From NCBI GenBank assembly GCA_040766885.1, contig JAXGPP010000001.1, positions 248,001 to 312,000 on the forward strand: a DNA stretch of 64,000 nucleotides, given 5' to 3'. A program made the position numbers and the translations under genes. This document shows, one piece after another, positions 21,701 to 27,905 of this stretch. Within the stretch, counting starts at the first letter, position 1, and each line of letters begins with the position of its first letter. Below the pieces are notes generated by a model that had not been told where the DNA came from, did not search any database, and saw nothing but the letters and a program-made list of their open reading frames with translations. The DNA is from JAXGPP01 sp040766885 (GTDB lineage: Bacteria > Planctomycetota > Planctomycetia > Pirellulales > Thermoguttaceae).

Positions 21701-24700
21701 GACGCGCGTCGTCTATCAGCCGGGAAGCGATACACTGGATGTCACGGACGATGACGTTTTGACGTTGAGCGTCTCGGTCGCAGCCAGTGCGATTTCCGAG
21801 GCCGATGGCGCCGGGGCGACTACAGGTACTGTGACCCGCAATGACGGTGATCTGTCCAGTCCGCTGACGGTCTACCTTTCCAGTGGCGACCCGGGCGAAG
21901 CGCAGGTTGCGGCGACGGTCGTTATTCCGTCCGGCCAGGCGACTGCGTCTTTCGCCATCGATGCCGTCGATGATGAGATCGTCGACGGCGCGCAGGTGGT
22001 GACGATCACCGCTGCGGCCGCCGGCTATGTGAACGGCGTCGATCTGTTCAGCGTGACCGATGACGATTGGATGCCCGTGGTCGGCAACGCCAGTGCTCTG
22101 CTCGCTGAGAACGACACGATTACAATCTCGGCAGAGCAACTCTCGGCCACGGATGCCGACGATGATGCCGCCACGCTCATCTTCAGGCTCGTGAGCGTGC
22201 CTGCTCGCGGACAATTGCAGCGTCAGGGAACAACGCTCGCCGCGGGCTCGACGTTCATCCAGCAGGATATCACCGACGGGAAGATCGGCTATGCGCACGA
22301 TGGCAGTGAACAGCCCTCAGACAGCTTCGCGTTCACGGTCGCTGATCCGGCAGGAAATCAGACTGCTGAGCATGCGTTTTCCATCACGATCACCCCGGTG
22401 AACGATGCCCCGGCCGTGTTGTCGCCGCTCAGCGATGTCTTCGTTGAGGAAGACGCTTCCAATACGGTGCTCGCACTGGCCGATGTTTTCTCCGACGTCG
22501 ATCCGGGCGACGTTCTGAGCTATTCAGTCACCGTCGCCCATACCATTGACAGCGTCGTGAACGATATCCGCGAATCGAGCTACAAGCACGTCATCGAAGA
22601 CCAGCTCTATACCCACTTGGGCGATAACCGCGGTTTCGGTCCGCAGCACGATCTCGCTCGTGAGAATATTGCCAGCTACTTCGCTGGCCTGGGGCTGTCG
22701 ACGGTCCAGGAGCCCTTCCAGTACAACAGTCAGACCTATTACAACGTCGTCGCCACCAAGATCGGCGCAGAGCGGCCCAATGACGTGTACCTGGTTGGCG
22801 CCCACTACGATTCCGTAAACAATCCCGGGGCGGACGACAATGCCAGCGGCGTCGCTGCGGTCATGGAACTCGCTCGCGTCCTGTCGCAGTACCAGTTCGA
22901 AGCGACGCTTTGTTTCGTGGCCTTCGACCGCGAGGAACAGGGGCTGTACGGTTCAAACGCCTACGCCGCAGCCCACGCCGCTGACCAGATCCGTGGCATG
23001 ATCAGCCTCGACATGATCGCCTACAACCCGGGCGGGCTCAACAAGGTTCGGCTCTATGACTATGTGCCTGGTGGGGAAATCAAGGCGGATCTCGCTGCCG
23101 CTTTCGACGCTTACGGCCGGGGTGTCACGGCAGTGGTGGAGAGCGCTTCGATCGGAGCCAGCGATCACCGGCCGTTTGAACAACGCGGCTTCGACGCTGC
23201 TCTGGTCATCGAACATGAGGTGTGGAGCAATCCCTACTATCATCAGGCGAGCGATTCGGTAGACACATTCGGATATCTGGATTATGAGTTCGCCAGCAAG
23301 GTCACCGGCGCGATTGCCGGATACCTTGTTACTGAGGCGGTGCTCGACGATGCTCCCAGCGTGCTCGCCGCCACGATCGCCGACGGCGTGCTCACGCTCG
23401 ACTATCACGAGAACCAGAGTGGCAGCGTATGGGTAACCGTTCGCGCGACCGATTTGTCGAGTGCCTCGGTTGAAGACACGTTTGCCGTCTGGGTCGACGA
23501 AGTGAATGATGCTCCGATCCTTGACCCGACCGGGAGCATGTCGCTCGCCGACATCGACGAAGACGACACGGCCAACAGTGGCACGCTCGTCGCGGCGATC
23601 ATCGCCAGTGCCGGTCCCAGCGTTGATTGGATCACCGACGTCGATCACGGCGCCCTGGAAGGAATCGCGATCATCGGTGCGGCGACCAACAATGGCGTCT
23701 GGGAATTTTCGACCGACAATGGCGGGAACTGGTCGCCTTTGGGCACTGTGTCGGCCGGCTCCGCGCGGCTCCTGGCGGCAGATGCCGCTACCCGGGTGCG
23801 GTTTGTGCCGGCAGCAGACATCAATGGCTTGGTCGATCCGGCAATCACCTTCCGCGCCTGGGACCGCACCAGCGGCGCCAATGGCGATACCGCCGACACG
23901 ACCAGCCACGGCGGTACAAGCGCGTTCAGCACGGCAATTGAGACGGCTTCGATCAACGTCATTTCCGTAAGCGATATGCCGATGGTCACGTCTCCCGCCG
24001 CGGCGGTTGCCGTGAATGCCGACAGCTTCATGATCGCGGGCACCGCCGAGGCCGACTGCCTGGTGAGGGTCTACCGCGATCTGAACAACAACAGTCAGAT
24101 CGACGCGGGCGACGACCAGGTAGGCCAGCAGCAGTTGACTGGGGGAGGCACGGCATTCGCCGTCAGCGTGAGCCTTGTTCAGAACGCGGTCAACAACTTC
24201 CTCGTCACCGCCACCGACGTGGCCGGCAGCATCTCGGCGCCGGCCGACGTGCCGACGATCACCGAGGATTCACAGGCGCCGGCAGCCCCCGTGGTGACGA
24301 TTCCCGGCGCGGCCACCACCGCGAATGCGGCCAGCTACTTGATCCAGGGCACGGCAGAAGCCAACAGCTTCGTCAGGCTCTACGTAGACGTCAACAACAA
24401 TGGCTTGGTGGACGACGGAGAGGCACTCGCCGGCCAGCAGCAGGTGACCGGTGGCGGTACGGCGTTCGCCATCAGCGTCGCCCTCCTTCAGAACGCGGAA
24501 AACAACTTCGCCGTCACCGCCACCGACGCGGCCGGCAACGTCTCCCCGCCGGCCGACGTACCGACGATCACTGAGGATTCCCAGGCGCCGGTCGCTCCCC
24601 TGGTCACGATTCCGGCCGCGGCCGCTACTGTGAATGCGGCCAGCTATTTGGTCCAAGGCACGACGGAAGCCAACAGCCTGGTTACTATCTACGTGGACGC

Positions 24701-26405
24701 CGACAACGACAGTGTCGTGGATGCTGGCGAGACGCTGGCTGCCCAGCAGCAACTTACCGGAGGCGCCACCAGCTATTCGATCAGCACGAGCTTGACACAG
24801 GACGCTGCCAACAACTTTGTCGTTACCGCGACCGATGCCGCGGGGAACGTTTCACCCGTGGCCGACGTGCCGACGATCACCGAGGATTCGCAGGCTCCGA
24901 CAGCCGACATCGTCGACGTTACACCCGATCCGCGGAGCACGGCGGTGGGCATCGTGACGATCAACTTCTCGGAGGGTGTCAGCGAGGTGAGTATCGCCGA
25001 TTTCACGCTCACCCGGGACGGCGTCGGTGTGGACATCAGCGGCCTGGCCGTGACCGGATCGGGCACAAGCTACACGCTCGACCTGTCGAGCGTGACGGCG
25101 CTGCCGGGTTCCTACGTGCTCACGCTGGTGGCAGCCGGGTCAGGGATCCAGGATGCTGCCGGCAACGCCCTGGGCGCCGATGCCAACGATGCTTGGACGA
25201 TGGCATCGTCCAACTCCACCGTGGTCGGCCGCCACATCTTCTACAACAACTCCTATTTCGACAACAACCCGGCGGCGGGTCGGAACGACGACAACGCCAT
25301 CGCTTCGGACAAGCAGGCTCTCTTGCCGGGCCAGACGGCCGGCTTCGCCCATTACACCAGCTACAGCCGCGGGCTCAACGGAATCATGATCGATTTCGAT
25401 GAACTGCCCGCGGAGTTGACCACCACCGACTTCCAGTTCAAGGTCGGCAACACAACCACCCCAGACACCTGGACGGCGGGCCCGCAGCCCACGGTCGCCA
25501 TTCGGCGCGACGTCGGCGCGGCGCTGGTCGACCGGGTGGTGCTCGTCTGGCCCGACGCTCCCAACCCCGGTTCGATCTCCAAGCAGTGGCTCCAGATCAC
25601 CGTGCTGGCCAACGAGCGGACCGGCCTCTCCAGCCCCGACGTGTTCTATTTCGGCAATGCGATGGGGGACACGGGGGCAGGCAATCTGGCCAACGTGGTG
25701 CTGGTCGATGTGAACGATGAATTTGGATGCCGAACGCACCCGCGGAACTTCCTCAATCCGGCCCCAATCGAAGATCCCTATGACTTCAACCGGGATACAA
25801 GAGTGGATGTGGTCGACGAATTCGTGGCACGCTCGAATCCGGCGAGTTTCCTCAATGGGCTGAAGCTCTTTGCCACGCCAATTGTTTCCGCTATTGCGCG
25901 CGCGAGCTCCTTGTCAGCCAGCCCGCGCCATGTACCCCCGTCGGCGGTCGGCATGGACCCGGCACGGGCCGTCCTCGAAACAGCCACAGCAACAGTTTTG
26001 AGCAACTGGCAAAGCGATCGGCCAGAAGCATCGATGCGCCAAATGAACGGCGAGGACTTGCGGATGGTCCCCCTGGCGTCAACATCGGCCGGCATTCTCA
26101 CAGTCGGACCGCCGTTGAACTGCGGCAGCGGCGTCATTCCTCGTGTATCGGCGGCAGCCGTTGACATGCTGATGAACGACGAGGGCTCCGTTCGTCAGGC
26201 AGGTTCGAACTCCGCCGGGGCTCCGCCCATCCTCGCTCCCGAAGTCGAGGAAATGTCGCAAGCTCTTGATATGAAAGGACTTAGTCGCGAGCTGCGATGC
26301 GTCGGAAGTAGTTGGAACGGATTGCCAGGCACGGAACTCAATATGCCAATCACGGAGCGGGTTGTGCGGAATTCAACGGAAATGGCGTATGGACACGGTG
26401 AGTAG
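9753..26405 (+). CDS. 5,550-residue secreted multidomain surface protein (LEPR-XLL-like start, two peptidase domains, two propellers, dockerin-like end)
   Basis: Order of parts by residue: basic head with the planctomycete LEPR-XLL-like motif VELLERRHLLA (40-50); reprolysin-type metallopeptidase (about 235-460) with HEMGHQFNAHH (H387, H391, H397) and a Met-turn TIMAY; PKD-like and Ig-like linkers; 13 tandem cadherin-like modules opening with N-D-A-P or close variants (695-2610); two SdrD-B-like modules (from 2615 and 2887); a seven-bladed YVTN-type propeller (2967-3336); Calx-beta repeats; a second seven-bladed propeller (3667-3985); another cadherin-like domain holding an M28 zinc aminopeptidase (4265-4529; GAHYDS, ADDNASG, DREEQG); a 14th cadherin-like module; three near-identical Ig-like repeats (4745-5049); a Big_5-like domain; a conserved planctomycete domain starting GRHIFYNNS; two dockerin-like repeats (5317-5376); and a 175-residue tail. 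It has no PEP-CTERM tail. A secreted or cell-wall adhesive, enzymatic role is likely; the exact job is unknown. Confidence 0.93.
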   Translation: MAGLFGWIGRLSETSSRRDCRRRHRSVTRTSGDGRRQSRVELLERRHLLAIAAPGDSSPEPLWQTVGFDDALPELRSLADTPGANGHRLNIGELRSLLAQAPHERAPNAAADALVIAIPTPTEGVARFRIVESPIMAPELAAKFPTIKTFAGQGVDDATATIRCDITPTGFHAQVLSSSGGYYIDPWPSGGADFYASYYARAGSPVEESVREWPATGEADFLPGPPAANRLVSFDAPEPFSSARSGTQLRTYRLAVAATAEYTAFHGGTVLAGQAAIVTAINRVSGIYERDLSVRLELVANNDLLVYTNGSTDPYTNTDPSALVTQNQTNIDAVIGDPNYDIGHVFSTGGGGLAYLGVVGYTGWKARGATGISNPTGDSFYVDYVAHEMGHQFNAHHTFNVSDSQRDATAAYEPGSGSTIMAYAGLFGANNLQSRSDDYFHSKSFDEIITFVDTTISTVGTRTPTGNNIPVVDAGADYTIPARTPFALTATGSDLDGDTLTYCWEERDLGPAQSLSDPDNGSSPLFRSFSPTTSPTRYFPRLANLLANTASIGEKLPTTNRMLNFRVTARDNRSGGGGINTDDVQLTVVDTGAPFQVTSPNSAVTWMGGTTQTVTWNVAGTTANGINASNVDILLSTDGGNTFAVLLASDTPNDGAQDIVVPNTASTTARVKVQPVGNVFFDVSDYNLTVQQGPNHAPVLDPSAIMTLASITEDDTTNVGTLVSAIIASAGGDRITDPDPGALEGIAVTLAVNSNGTWQYSIDGGGSWLSFGVVGDSAARLLASDSQTRIRFVPGANIQGTIDPGIQFRAWDRTSGVNGGVADTLINGGETPFSSETEAALITVTGVNDAPILDPSGNMSLGTIAEDSLPGTGTLVSAILASAGGERITDVDLFAQTGIAVIGVDNTNGTWEFSIDAGGSWLPIGSLTAGEARLLAATADTRVRFLPNSNYSGTVDPGLTFRAWDVTAGVNGGTGDASTGGGASAFSLATETASITVTGVNDAPVLDNTGDMKLVDINEDDAANPGTRVSEIILSAGGDRITDPDPGALEGIAISAVAGGTWQYRLTATSSWKSIAPVSSSSALHLAAENYVRFVPLANFSGTVSPGITFSAWDRTNSVAVEQKRSVTPSGGTTAYSVDTETASITVLPGNDAPVLNNSGTMTLNPINEDDTTNGGTLVSEIILSAGGDRITDIDPDALEGIAIIDADIGSGSWQFSIDGGSTWSEMPQPSASDARLLAADARIRFVPVANYFGTAGNALTFRAWDQSSGTNGGTANPGTGGGSTAFSTATETADITVNPVNDAPVLNTAANPVLPDVPEDTADPAGQSLPQIVLAGTISDADGAPVQAIAVTAVDDLHGTWQYQAVGETTWINISASPDASLLLDAWYKIRFVPAPDFFGTATFTFRAWDKSAGFAGGTANTTVNGGATPYSVDADTATVVVTPVNDAPILSTVASPRLTDIPANVFDPPGETIGAILIDGSITDPDGVAVEAIAVTAVDNAHGTWQYQLAGQSTWANIATSATNSLLLGAAEKVRFIPEAGWFGEATFTFRAWDQSEGAAGSLADSSITGGTAAFSADSDTVSVTVLPAAQNQAPVLNAGYDPVLTSIAEDNADPTGDTVAAIVVDGSISDPDGAAIEAIAVTAVDSSHGVWEYQLNGQSTWTVLIATSTSSLLLGPADKIRFVPAQEFSGSATFTFRAWDQSTGSTGATVDTSVNGGTTAFSAATDMASVAVLGANDAPILNPIGAMFLAAIDEDAASNAGTLVSAIIDSAGVDQITDADPDAVEGIAVIAADSTHGFWQFSTDGGSNWLDMGSPSTTAARLLAADSSTHVRFVPSADFSGLIGNGLTFVAWDRTSGSSGGTADASTRGGATAFSETVKTASIVVNAVNDAPLLDSSGDTSLATINEDDTSNAGTLISAMIASAGSDRITDVDTGAVEGVAITGASSAYGSWQYSTNDGSNWHPLGTPTVAAARLLAADASTRIRFVPNTDFNGPIDAAITFRAWDVTAGTNGETADTGAGGGTSAFSVNTESASITVAAVNDAPLNTLPGYTPAVEDTPLVFTAPNTFVISDVDAGSSPVKVTLIAASGLVTLGSVAGLSFIEGDGIGDLTAVFTGTMAAINAAFDGLSFSPDSNYSGIASIRITTDDLGNTGSGGAKSDTDTLNISIAAINDAPVIVLPSAQTTGEDTPLVLSGAGGNLIAVTDIDAITYPVRVALTAANGVMTLSGTLGLTFTTGDGTADASMDFTGALASVNVALNGLSFSPAWNFVGTASIAITANDQGNTGSGGSQIDSDVLTIAVTPENDAPIMSESGMMSLPAIEEDEYFNSGALVSAVIASAGGDPIFDYDEGALEGIAVTAADNSNGVWQYSIDGGANWIAFGLPGSRSARLLAADSQTRVRFVPNADFNGTISDGLTFVAWDQTDGVNGGVGETWTRGGTTAFSIGIQHASIVVNSINDAPVLDNTGSMSLVAIQKNAFDNPGTSVAAIINSAGGNRITDVDAGAIEGIAVTAVDNANGTWEFSTNDGDSWTAFGAPVETASRLLAADAQTRVRFVPSPDYMGTVLAGIIFRAWDRTSGVNGGTADASSPGGTSAFSLAFETASIAVDSGAQIRGVKWLDADGDGLRDAGESGLEGWTIFLDNNGNGLLDSGERSTVTASDGSYVFQDLDAGTYTVAEDVRWGWQQTSPQPQVFSQVSFPAPLQASIRDSLLDGTPDAFNTGNWLLERFNGPTTFRESRVVAEIPLASLSGRIPSRASVNFELGINNGAGAQYREFDVYVYAGNGVAALSDYTAAGTKVGTVSISVGSTAPRYSLDVTAPLATLVGSGTSHLGIRLDPITDNTFATLAEDFVLNIAGSPGTHTISVALGQVVDNAHFGNHASPGEIAGISWNDLDGDGQRDGGENGIPGQTLFLDTNRNGEREPGELLATTAADGSYRFTGVEPGLHSVVQLPQYQWQQTSPALVTAGSGMLGSSTFFTSGTLVRPMSAVYSPDGRQVYVIGATNATLEVYAHDPASGTLSWLQTFTDDQSGVDGLRYPLSLAISPDGRHIYVGGNTDDAIAIFQRNTATGLLSFVSAVRDSDPQITALDSIVSTTVSPDGLHVYATAGFKNSLAVFARNATTGGLTLVQVLHEGVDGVAGLRHPETSLVSPDGRHVYVSASDNDTLAVFRRDPATGQLAFVELLRQDVAGVAGLDNVKELAISPDGSHVYTAAWSESAIGIFGRDAATGRLSFAGAVRDGESADGLLSASSVAVSPDGGYVYATGWSEDAVSVFQRDAVSGGLSFVQVIRDTTGGRLDGARSVRVSPTGRHVLALGEYANYQVVLTRDGQTAASPHPVLVSAGSAVAGIDFGNVAMATDLTVVINRTSVAENIGAVAAVGTVIRTGNLALALEVTLASSDTSEAIVPATVTVPAGLSGVTFNIDAVNDNIVDGTQTVTITASTAGFTPGVSTLDVTDDETPGFTIIGGPTVLVAESGTSASFDVVLSAKPLGNVVIAVSSGDTGEASVSTSSLNFSAADWNVPQRVTVTGIDDAICDGDQNTIIRLSIDDVLSDDAFDALPDQMVAAVTVDDDVAALTLTIAAASISEGAGPGATTATITRNTDPTNAMAVVLSSSDASEAAVPVSVTIPAGQTSVQFAIDAVDDAIVDGIQAVSISGTAVLWSKETVDSAGDVGAWASLATDSANQPRIAYEDRATRDLKYAAYSAGAWSSQTVDGSTDIVGQYASLVIDSQDRPHIAYQDFSNTTLRYAYYNDTSWQLETADTNSYLQLSLAVNDENRPLISAFNHNTFDLNLAERGATGWSVTTLSEPKQSGYHTSLALDAAGNPWISYFNVTDSQLMLAKRISGVWQFETIDSGSSFRFTSLELDSLGRPHVSYYDVTRGDIKYAYYDGSSWQRTTIDSVGTLDAYTSLELDATDRPSIGYSSSGGVRFATFDGARWTMELVASGASYPSLAINSDGIARIAYYDTAAKDLVLATRVVYQPGSDTLDVTDDDVLTLSVSVAASAISEADGAGATTGTVTRNDGDLSSPLTVYLSSGDPGEAQVAATVVIPSGQATASFAIDAVDDEIVDGAQVVTITAAAAGYVNGVDLFSVTDDDWMPVVGNASALLAENDTITISAEQLSATDADDDAATLIFRLVSVPARGQLQRQGTTLAAGSTFIQQDITDGKIGYAHDGSEQPSDSFAFTVADPAGNQTAEHAFSITITPVNDAPAVLSPLSDVFVEEDASNTVLALADVFSDVDPGDVLSYSVTVAHTIDSVVNDIRESSYKHVIEDQLYTHLGDNRGFGPQHDLARENIASYFAGLGLSTVQEPFQYNSQTYYNVVATKIGAERPNDVYLVGAHYDSVNNPGADDNASGVAAVMELARVLSQYQFEATLCFVAFDREEQGLYGSNAYAAAHAADQIRGMISLDMIAYNPGGLNKVRLYDYVPGGEIKADLAAAFDAYGRGVTAVVESASIGASDHRPFEQRGFDAALVIEHEVWSNPYYHQASDSVDTFGYLDYEFASKVTGAIAGYLVTEAVLDDAPSVLAATIADGVLTLDYHENQSGSVWVTVRATDLSSASVEDTFAVWVDEVNDAPILDPTGSMSLADIDEDDTANSGTLVAAIIASAGPSVDWITDVDHGALEGIAIIGAATNNGVWEFSTDNGGNWSPLGTVSAGSARLLAADAATRVRFVPAADINGLVDPAITFRAWDRTSGANGDTADTTSHGGTSAFSTAIETASINVISVSDMPMVTSPAAAVAVNADSFMIAGTAEADCLVRVYRDLNNNSQIDAGDDQVGQQQLTGGGTAFAVSVSLVQNAVNNFLVTATDVAGSISAPADVPTITEDSQAPAAPVVTIPGAATTANAASYLIQGTAEANSFVRLYVDVNNNGLVDDGEALAGQQQVTGGGTAFAISVALLQNAENNFAVTATDAAGNVSPPADVPTITEDSQAPVAPLVTIPAAAATVNAASYLVQGTTEANSLVTIYVDADNDSVVDAGETLAAQQQLTGGATSYSISTSLTQDAANNFVVTATDAAGNVSPVADVPTITEDSQAPTADIVDVTPDPRSTAVGIVTINFSEGVSEVSIADFTLTRDGVGVDISGLAVTGSGTSYTLDLSSVTALPGSYVLTLVAAGSGIQDAAGNALGADANDAWTMASSNSTVVGRHIFYNNSYFDNNPAAGRNDDNAIASDKQALLPGQTAGFAHYTSYSRGLNGIMIDFDELPAELTTTDFQFKVGNTTTPDTWTAGPQPTVAIRRDVGAALVDRVVLVWPDAPNPGSISKQWLQITVLANERTGLSSPDVFYFGNAMGDTGAGNLANVVLVDVNDEFGCRTHPRNFLNPAPIEDPYDFNRDTRVDVVDEFVARSNPASFLNGLKLFATPIVSAIARASSLSASPRHVPPSAVGMDPARAVLETATATVLSNWQSDRPEASMRQMNGEDLRMVPLASTSAGILTVGPPLNCGSGVIPRVSAAAVDMLMNDEGSVRQAGSNSAGAPPILAPEVEEMSQALDMKGLSRELRCVGSSWNGLPGTELNMPITERVVRNSTEMAYGHGE
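11835..17586 (+). repeat. Thirteen tandem cadherin-like modules inside the giant gene
   Basis: Eleven long modules of about 145-155 codons share an N-D-A-P-(V/I)-L opening, GTLVSAII, SAGGDRITD, GTWQYSID, RIRFVP and FRAWDRTSG signposts. Two shorter modules of about 130 codons (starting near 15887 and 16280) have a different core (GLSFSP, TGSGG). A twelfth long copy stands alone at 23505-23967. Module order and similarity suggest expansion by unequal recombination; calcium binding and adhesion are the usual roles of such domains. Confidence 0.85.
23985..24900 (+). repeat. Three near-identical Ig-like repeats of about 306 bases in the giant gene
   Basis: Three tandem units beginning at about 23985, 24294 and 24600. 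Each carries NAASYLIQGTAEAN-like, GQQQ(L/V)TGGGT and NNFxVTATDxAG motifs and ends in ADVPTITEDSQAP. The close similarity at DNA level suggests recent duplication. Confidence 0.8.
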
Positions 26406-26515
26406 GGGTAGTTAGTCTAGATCCACCGGTCATCAGCATTTTGCGGTGCGGCACCGTTTCGAGCCACCTCGGAACTCCGCACGAGCGATCCAATGTTCAG
26501 ATAGTGGTAGCGAAA

Positions 26516-27133
26516 ATGAAGACGGCATCCATTGGCGGTTTGCTTTGCGTGCTTCTGCTCACCCTGCCGGTCAACGCCAGCCTGATCGTCCGCGCCGGTG
26601 ATCACGAACTTGCACCGAATACGGCCAACCAGATAATCGAGATTCTTATCGAAGGCCAAGGCAGCGAGAACACCCTCCAGGGCATTAATCTGAATATTCA
26701 GATCGCTGATGGCTTCGCTGGCCCCAAGATCACGGATGTTGACATCGTGGGCCCGGGCACAGTCTTTGCCAGCCCTAACAACAATGGTCAAGCAGGCGGA
26801 AAAATCACGGACCAAATCTGGGGTGGCGTGGGAACGATCTCTCCGACCCCCCTGACGGTCAGCGCCGCGAACAGTGTTCTCGCAAGAGTGACGATTGACA
26901 CTACGGGTTTCTTTCCTGGCAGCGATCCTTGGGAGTTCAAGTTGCTGGGAACCCTCAACGGTGACTCAACGCTATTGGGGACTACCGGGTCTGAGCGGTT
27001 CGTCGATGGAAGTCTGTCGGTGGTCCCCGAGCCAGCCTCCATCCTGACTCTCATCGCGGGGGCGAGCTTGTTAGGGCCGGGTGCATATAGACGCCTCAGA
27101 CGCCAGCGCCGCGAAAGACATACGGTGTCGTAG
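26516..27133 (+). CDS. PEP-CTERM secreted protein 1
   Basis: 205 residues from the ATG at 26516; an upstream in-frame start at 26441 would add 25 residues in front of the signal peptide. A clear signal peptide (KTASIGGLLCVLLLTLPVNA) is followed by a beta-rich domain whose start (LIVRAGDHELAPNTANQIIE, QGINLNIQIADG) resembles cohesin-like PEP-CTERM proteins; that resemblance is tentative. The end is a typical sorting tail: VPEPAS, a hydrophobic helix (ILTLIAGASLLG) and an Arg cluster (RRLRRQRRERH). It should be cleaved by an exosortase, most simply the one at 6920-7945. It lies 110 bases after the giant gene, which carries a dockerin-like end, so a cohesin/dockerin-type contact is conceivable but unproven. 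Confidence 0.88.
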   Translation: MKTASIGGLLCVLLLTLPVNASLIVRAGDHELAPNTANQIIEILIEGQGSENTLQGINLNIQIADGFAGPKITDVDIVGPGTVFASPNNNGQAGGKITDQIWGGVGTISPTPLTVSAANSVLARVTIDTTGFFPGSDPWEFKLLGTLNGDSTLLGTTGSERFVDGSLSVVPEPASILTLIAGASLLGPGAYRRLRRQRRERHTVS

Positions 27134-27170
27134 TTGAGGGCACGCGTCCCCCGCCGAAGACCCTCACTCC

Positions 27171-27458
27171 TTACGGCAGCGTCCACAGCGTGAGCGAGTT
27201 CTGATCCTTCACAAAAACGCGGTTTCCGGCGATCACCGGGTGCGCATAGGTCTCGGTTTCGGCGACCGTGATCTTGGCCAATTCCTCGTATCCTTCGGCG
27301 CTCGGTTCGAAGGCGATCAGTTCTGACGTGCTCGGCAGGGCGACGAGACACGGACCGACATCGAGAATGGCCGCAAAACCGCGACCGTGGGCGGTTTCAT
27401 CAAGCCAGGCCGTCTCGAACGGAGCATTCTGGCACGCCCGGAGTGTCAGCCACCGCAC
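27171..27458 (-). pseudogene. C-terminal remnant of a PQQ-like beta-propeller protein
   Basis: The minus-strand frame encodes 95 residues that read like the last blades of planctomycete PQQ-repeat propeller proteins: GRGFAAILDVGPCLVALPST, TSELIAFEPS, AETETYAHPVIAGNRVFVKD and a final SLTLWTLP. The frame is closed upstream by a TGA at 27495-27497. No signal peptide, earlier blades or ribosome site are visible, so this is a fragment whose 5' part is lost. The nominal start GTG at 27458 is probably not used. It lies convergent to PEP-CTERM gene 1, with 37 bases between them. Confidence 0.7.
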
Positions 27459-27681
27459 ACGTCCGGGCCGAAATCGGTCTGGGGGCAGTCGCGATCACAC
27501 AGACATCGGGCAAGTGTCCGTCCGCCAGAGTGCCCTTTCGCGCGACGCGTCGAAAAACGGCCCTCGGAAGGACACGCCCGGATCGATCTAAGCCGTCGAG
27601 CCTTGAACACCGCGGGGGCCTGCCTCAACGTCGCGACGCGCACACTTCGGAGGGGCCGGTTTCGCAATGGAGGGAAGATCA

Positions 27682-27717
27682 TTGCGCAAATCGAAATCGC
27701 TTTTCGTTGATTGCGCA
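27682..27717. promoter_or_regulatory. Paired TTGCGCA sites upstream of PEP-CTERM gene 2
   Basis: A perfect TTGCGCAA palindrome (27682-27689) and a TTGCGCA half-copy (27711-27717), 29 bases apart, lie about 190-225 bases before the PEP-CTERM start at 27906. The same palindrome is repeated before the giant gene. The rest of the 27459-27905 gap holds a less GC-rich stretch near 27720-27840 that may be the promoter, and no gene that can be supported. Operator function is inference. Confidence 0.45.
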
Positions 27718-27905
27718 CCCCCCAATCGGGTTTTCGTTATGCTTGGTTATTTGGGGCTTCCAGTCAAGCAGCTTCAGCCCTCAAAATCCATAAATCCCCA
27801 CTTGCTTTGCGGAAAGGTCGGAGTATCTTATTAGTCAGAGATTGACCGGTGGCCAACCGTGAACGGAAACCGAAGGGCAACGAACGATTTTGAAAGGCGG
27901 CTAAC

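Noticed and set aside
27735..27760. Possible sigma-54 promoter (TTGGTTATTTGGGGC) before PEP-CTERM gene 2
   Set aside because: GG and GC are nine, not ten, bases apart.
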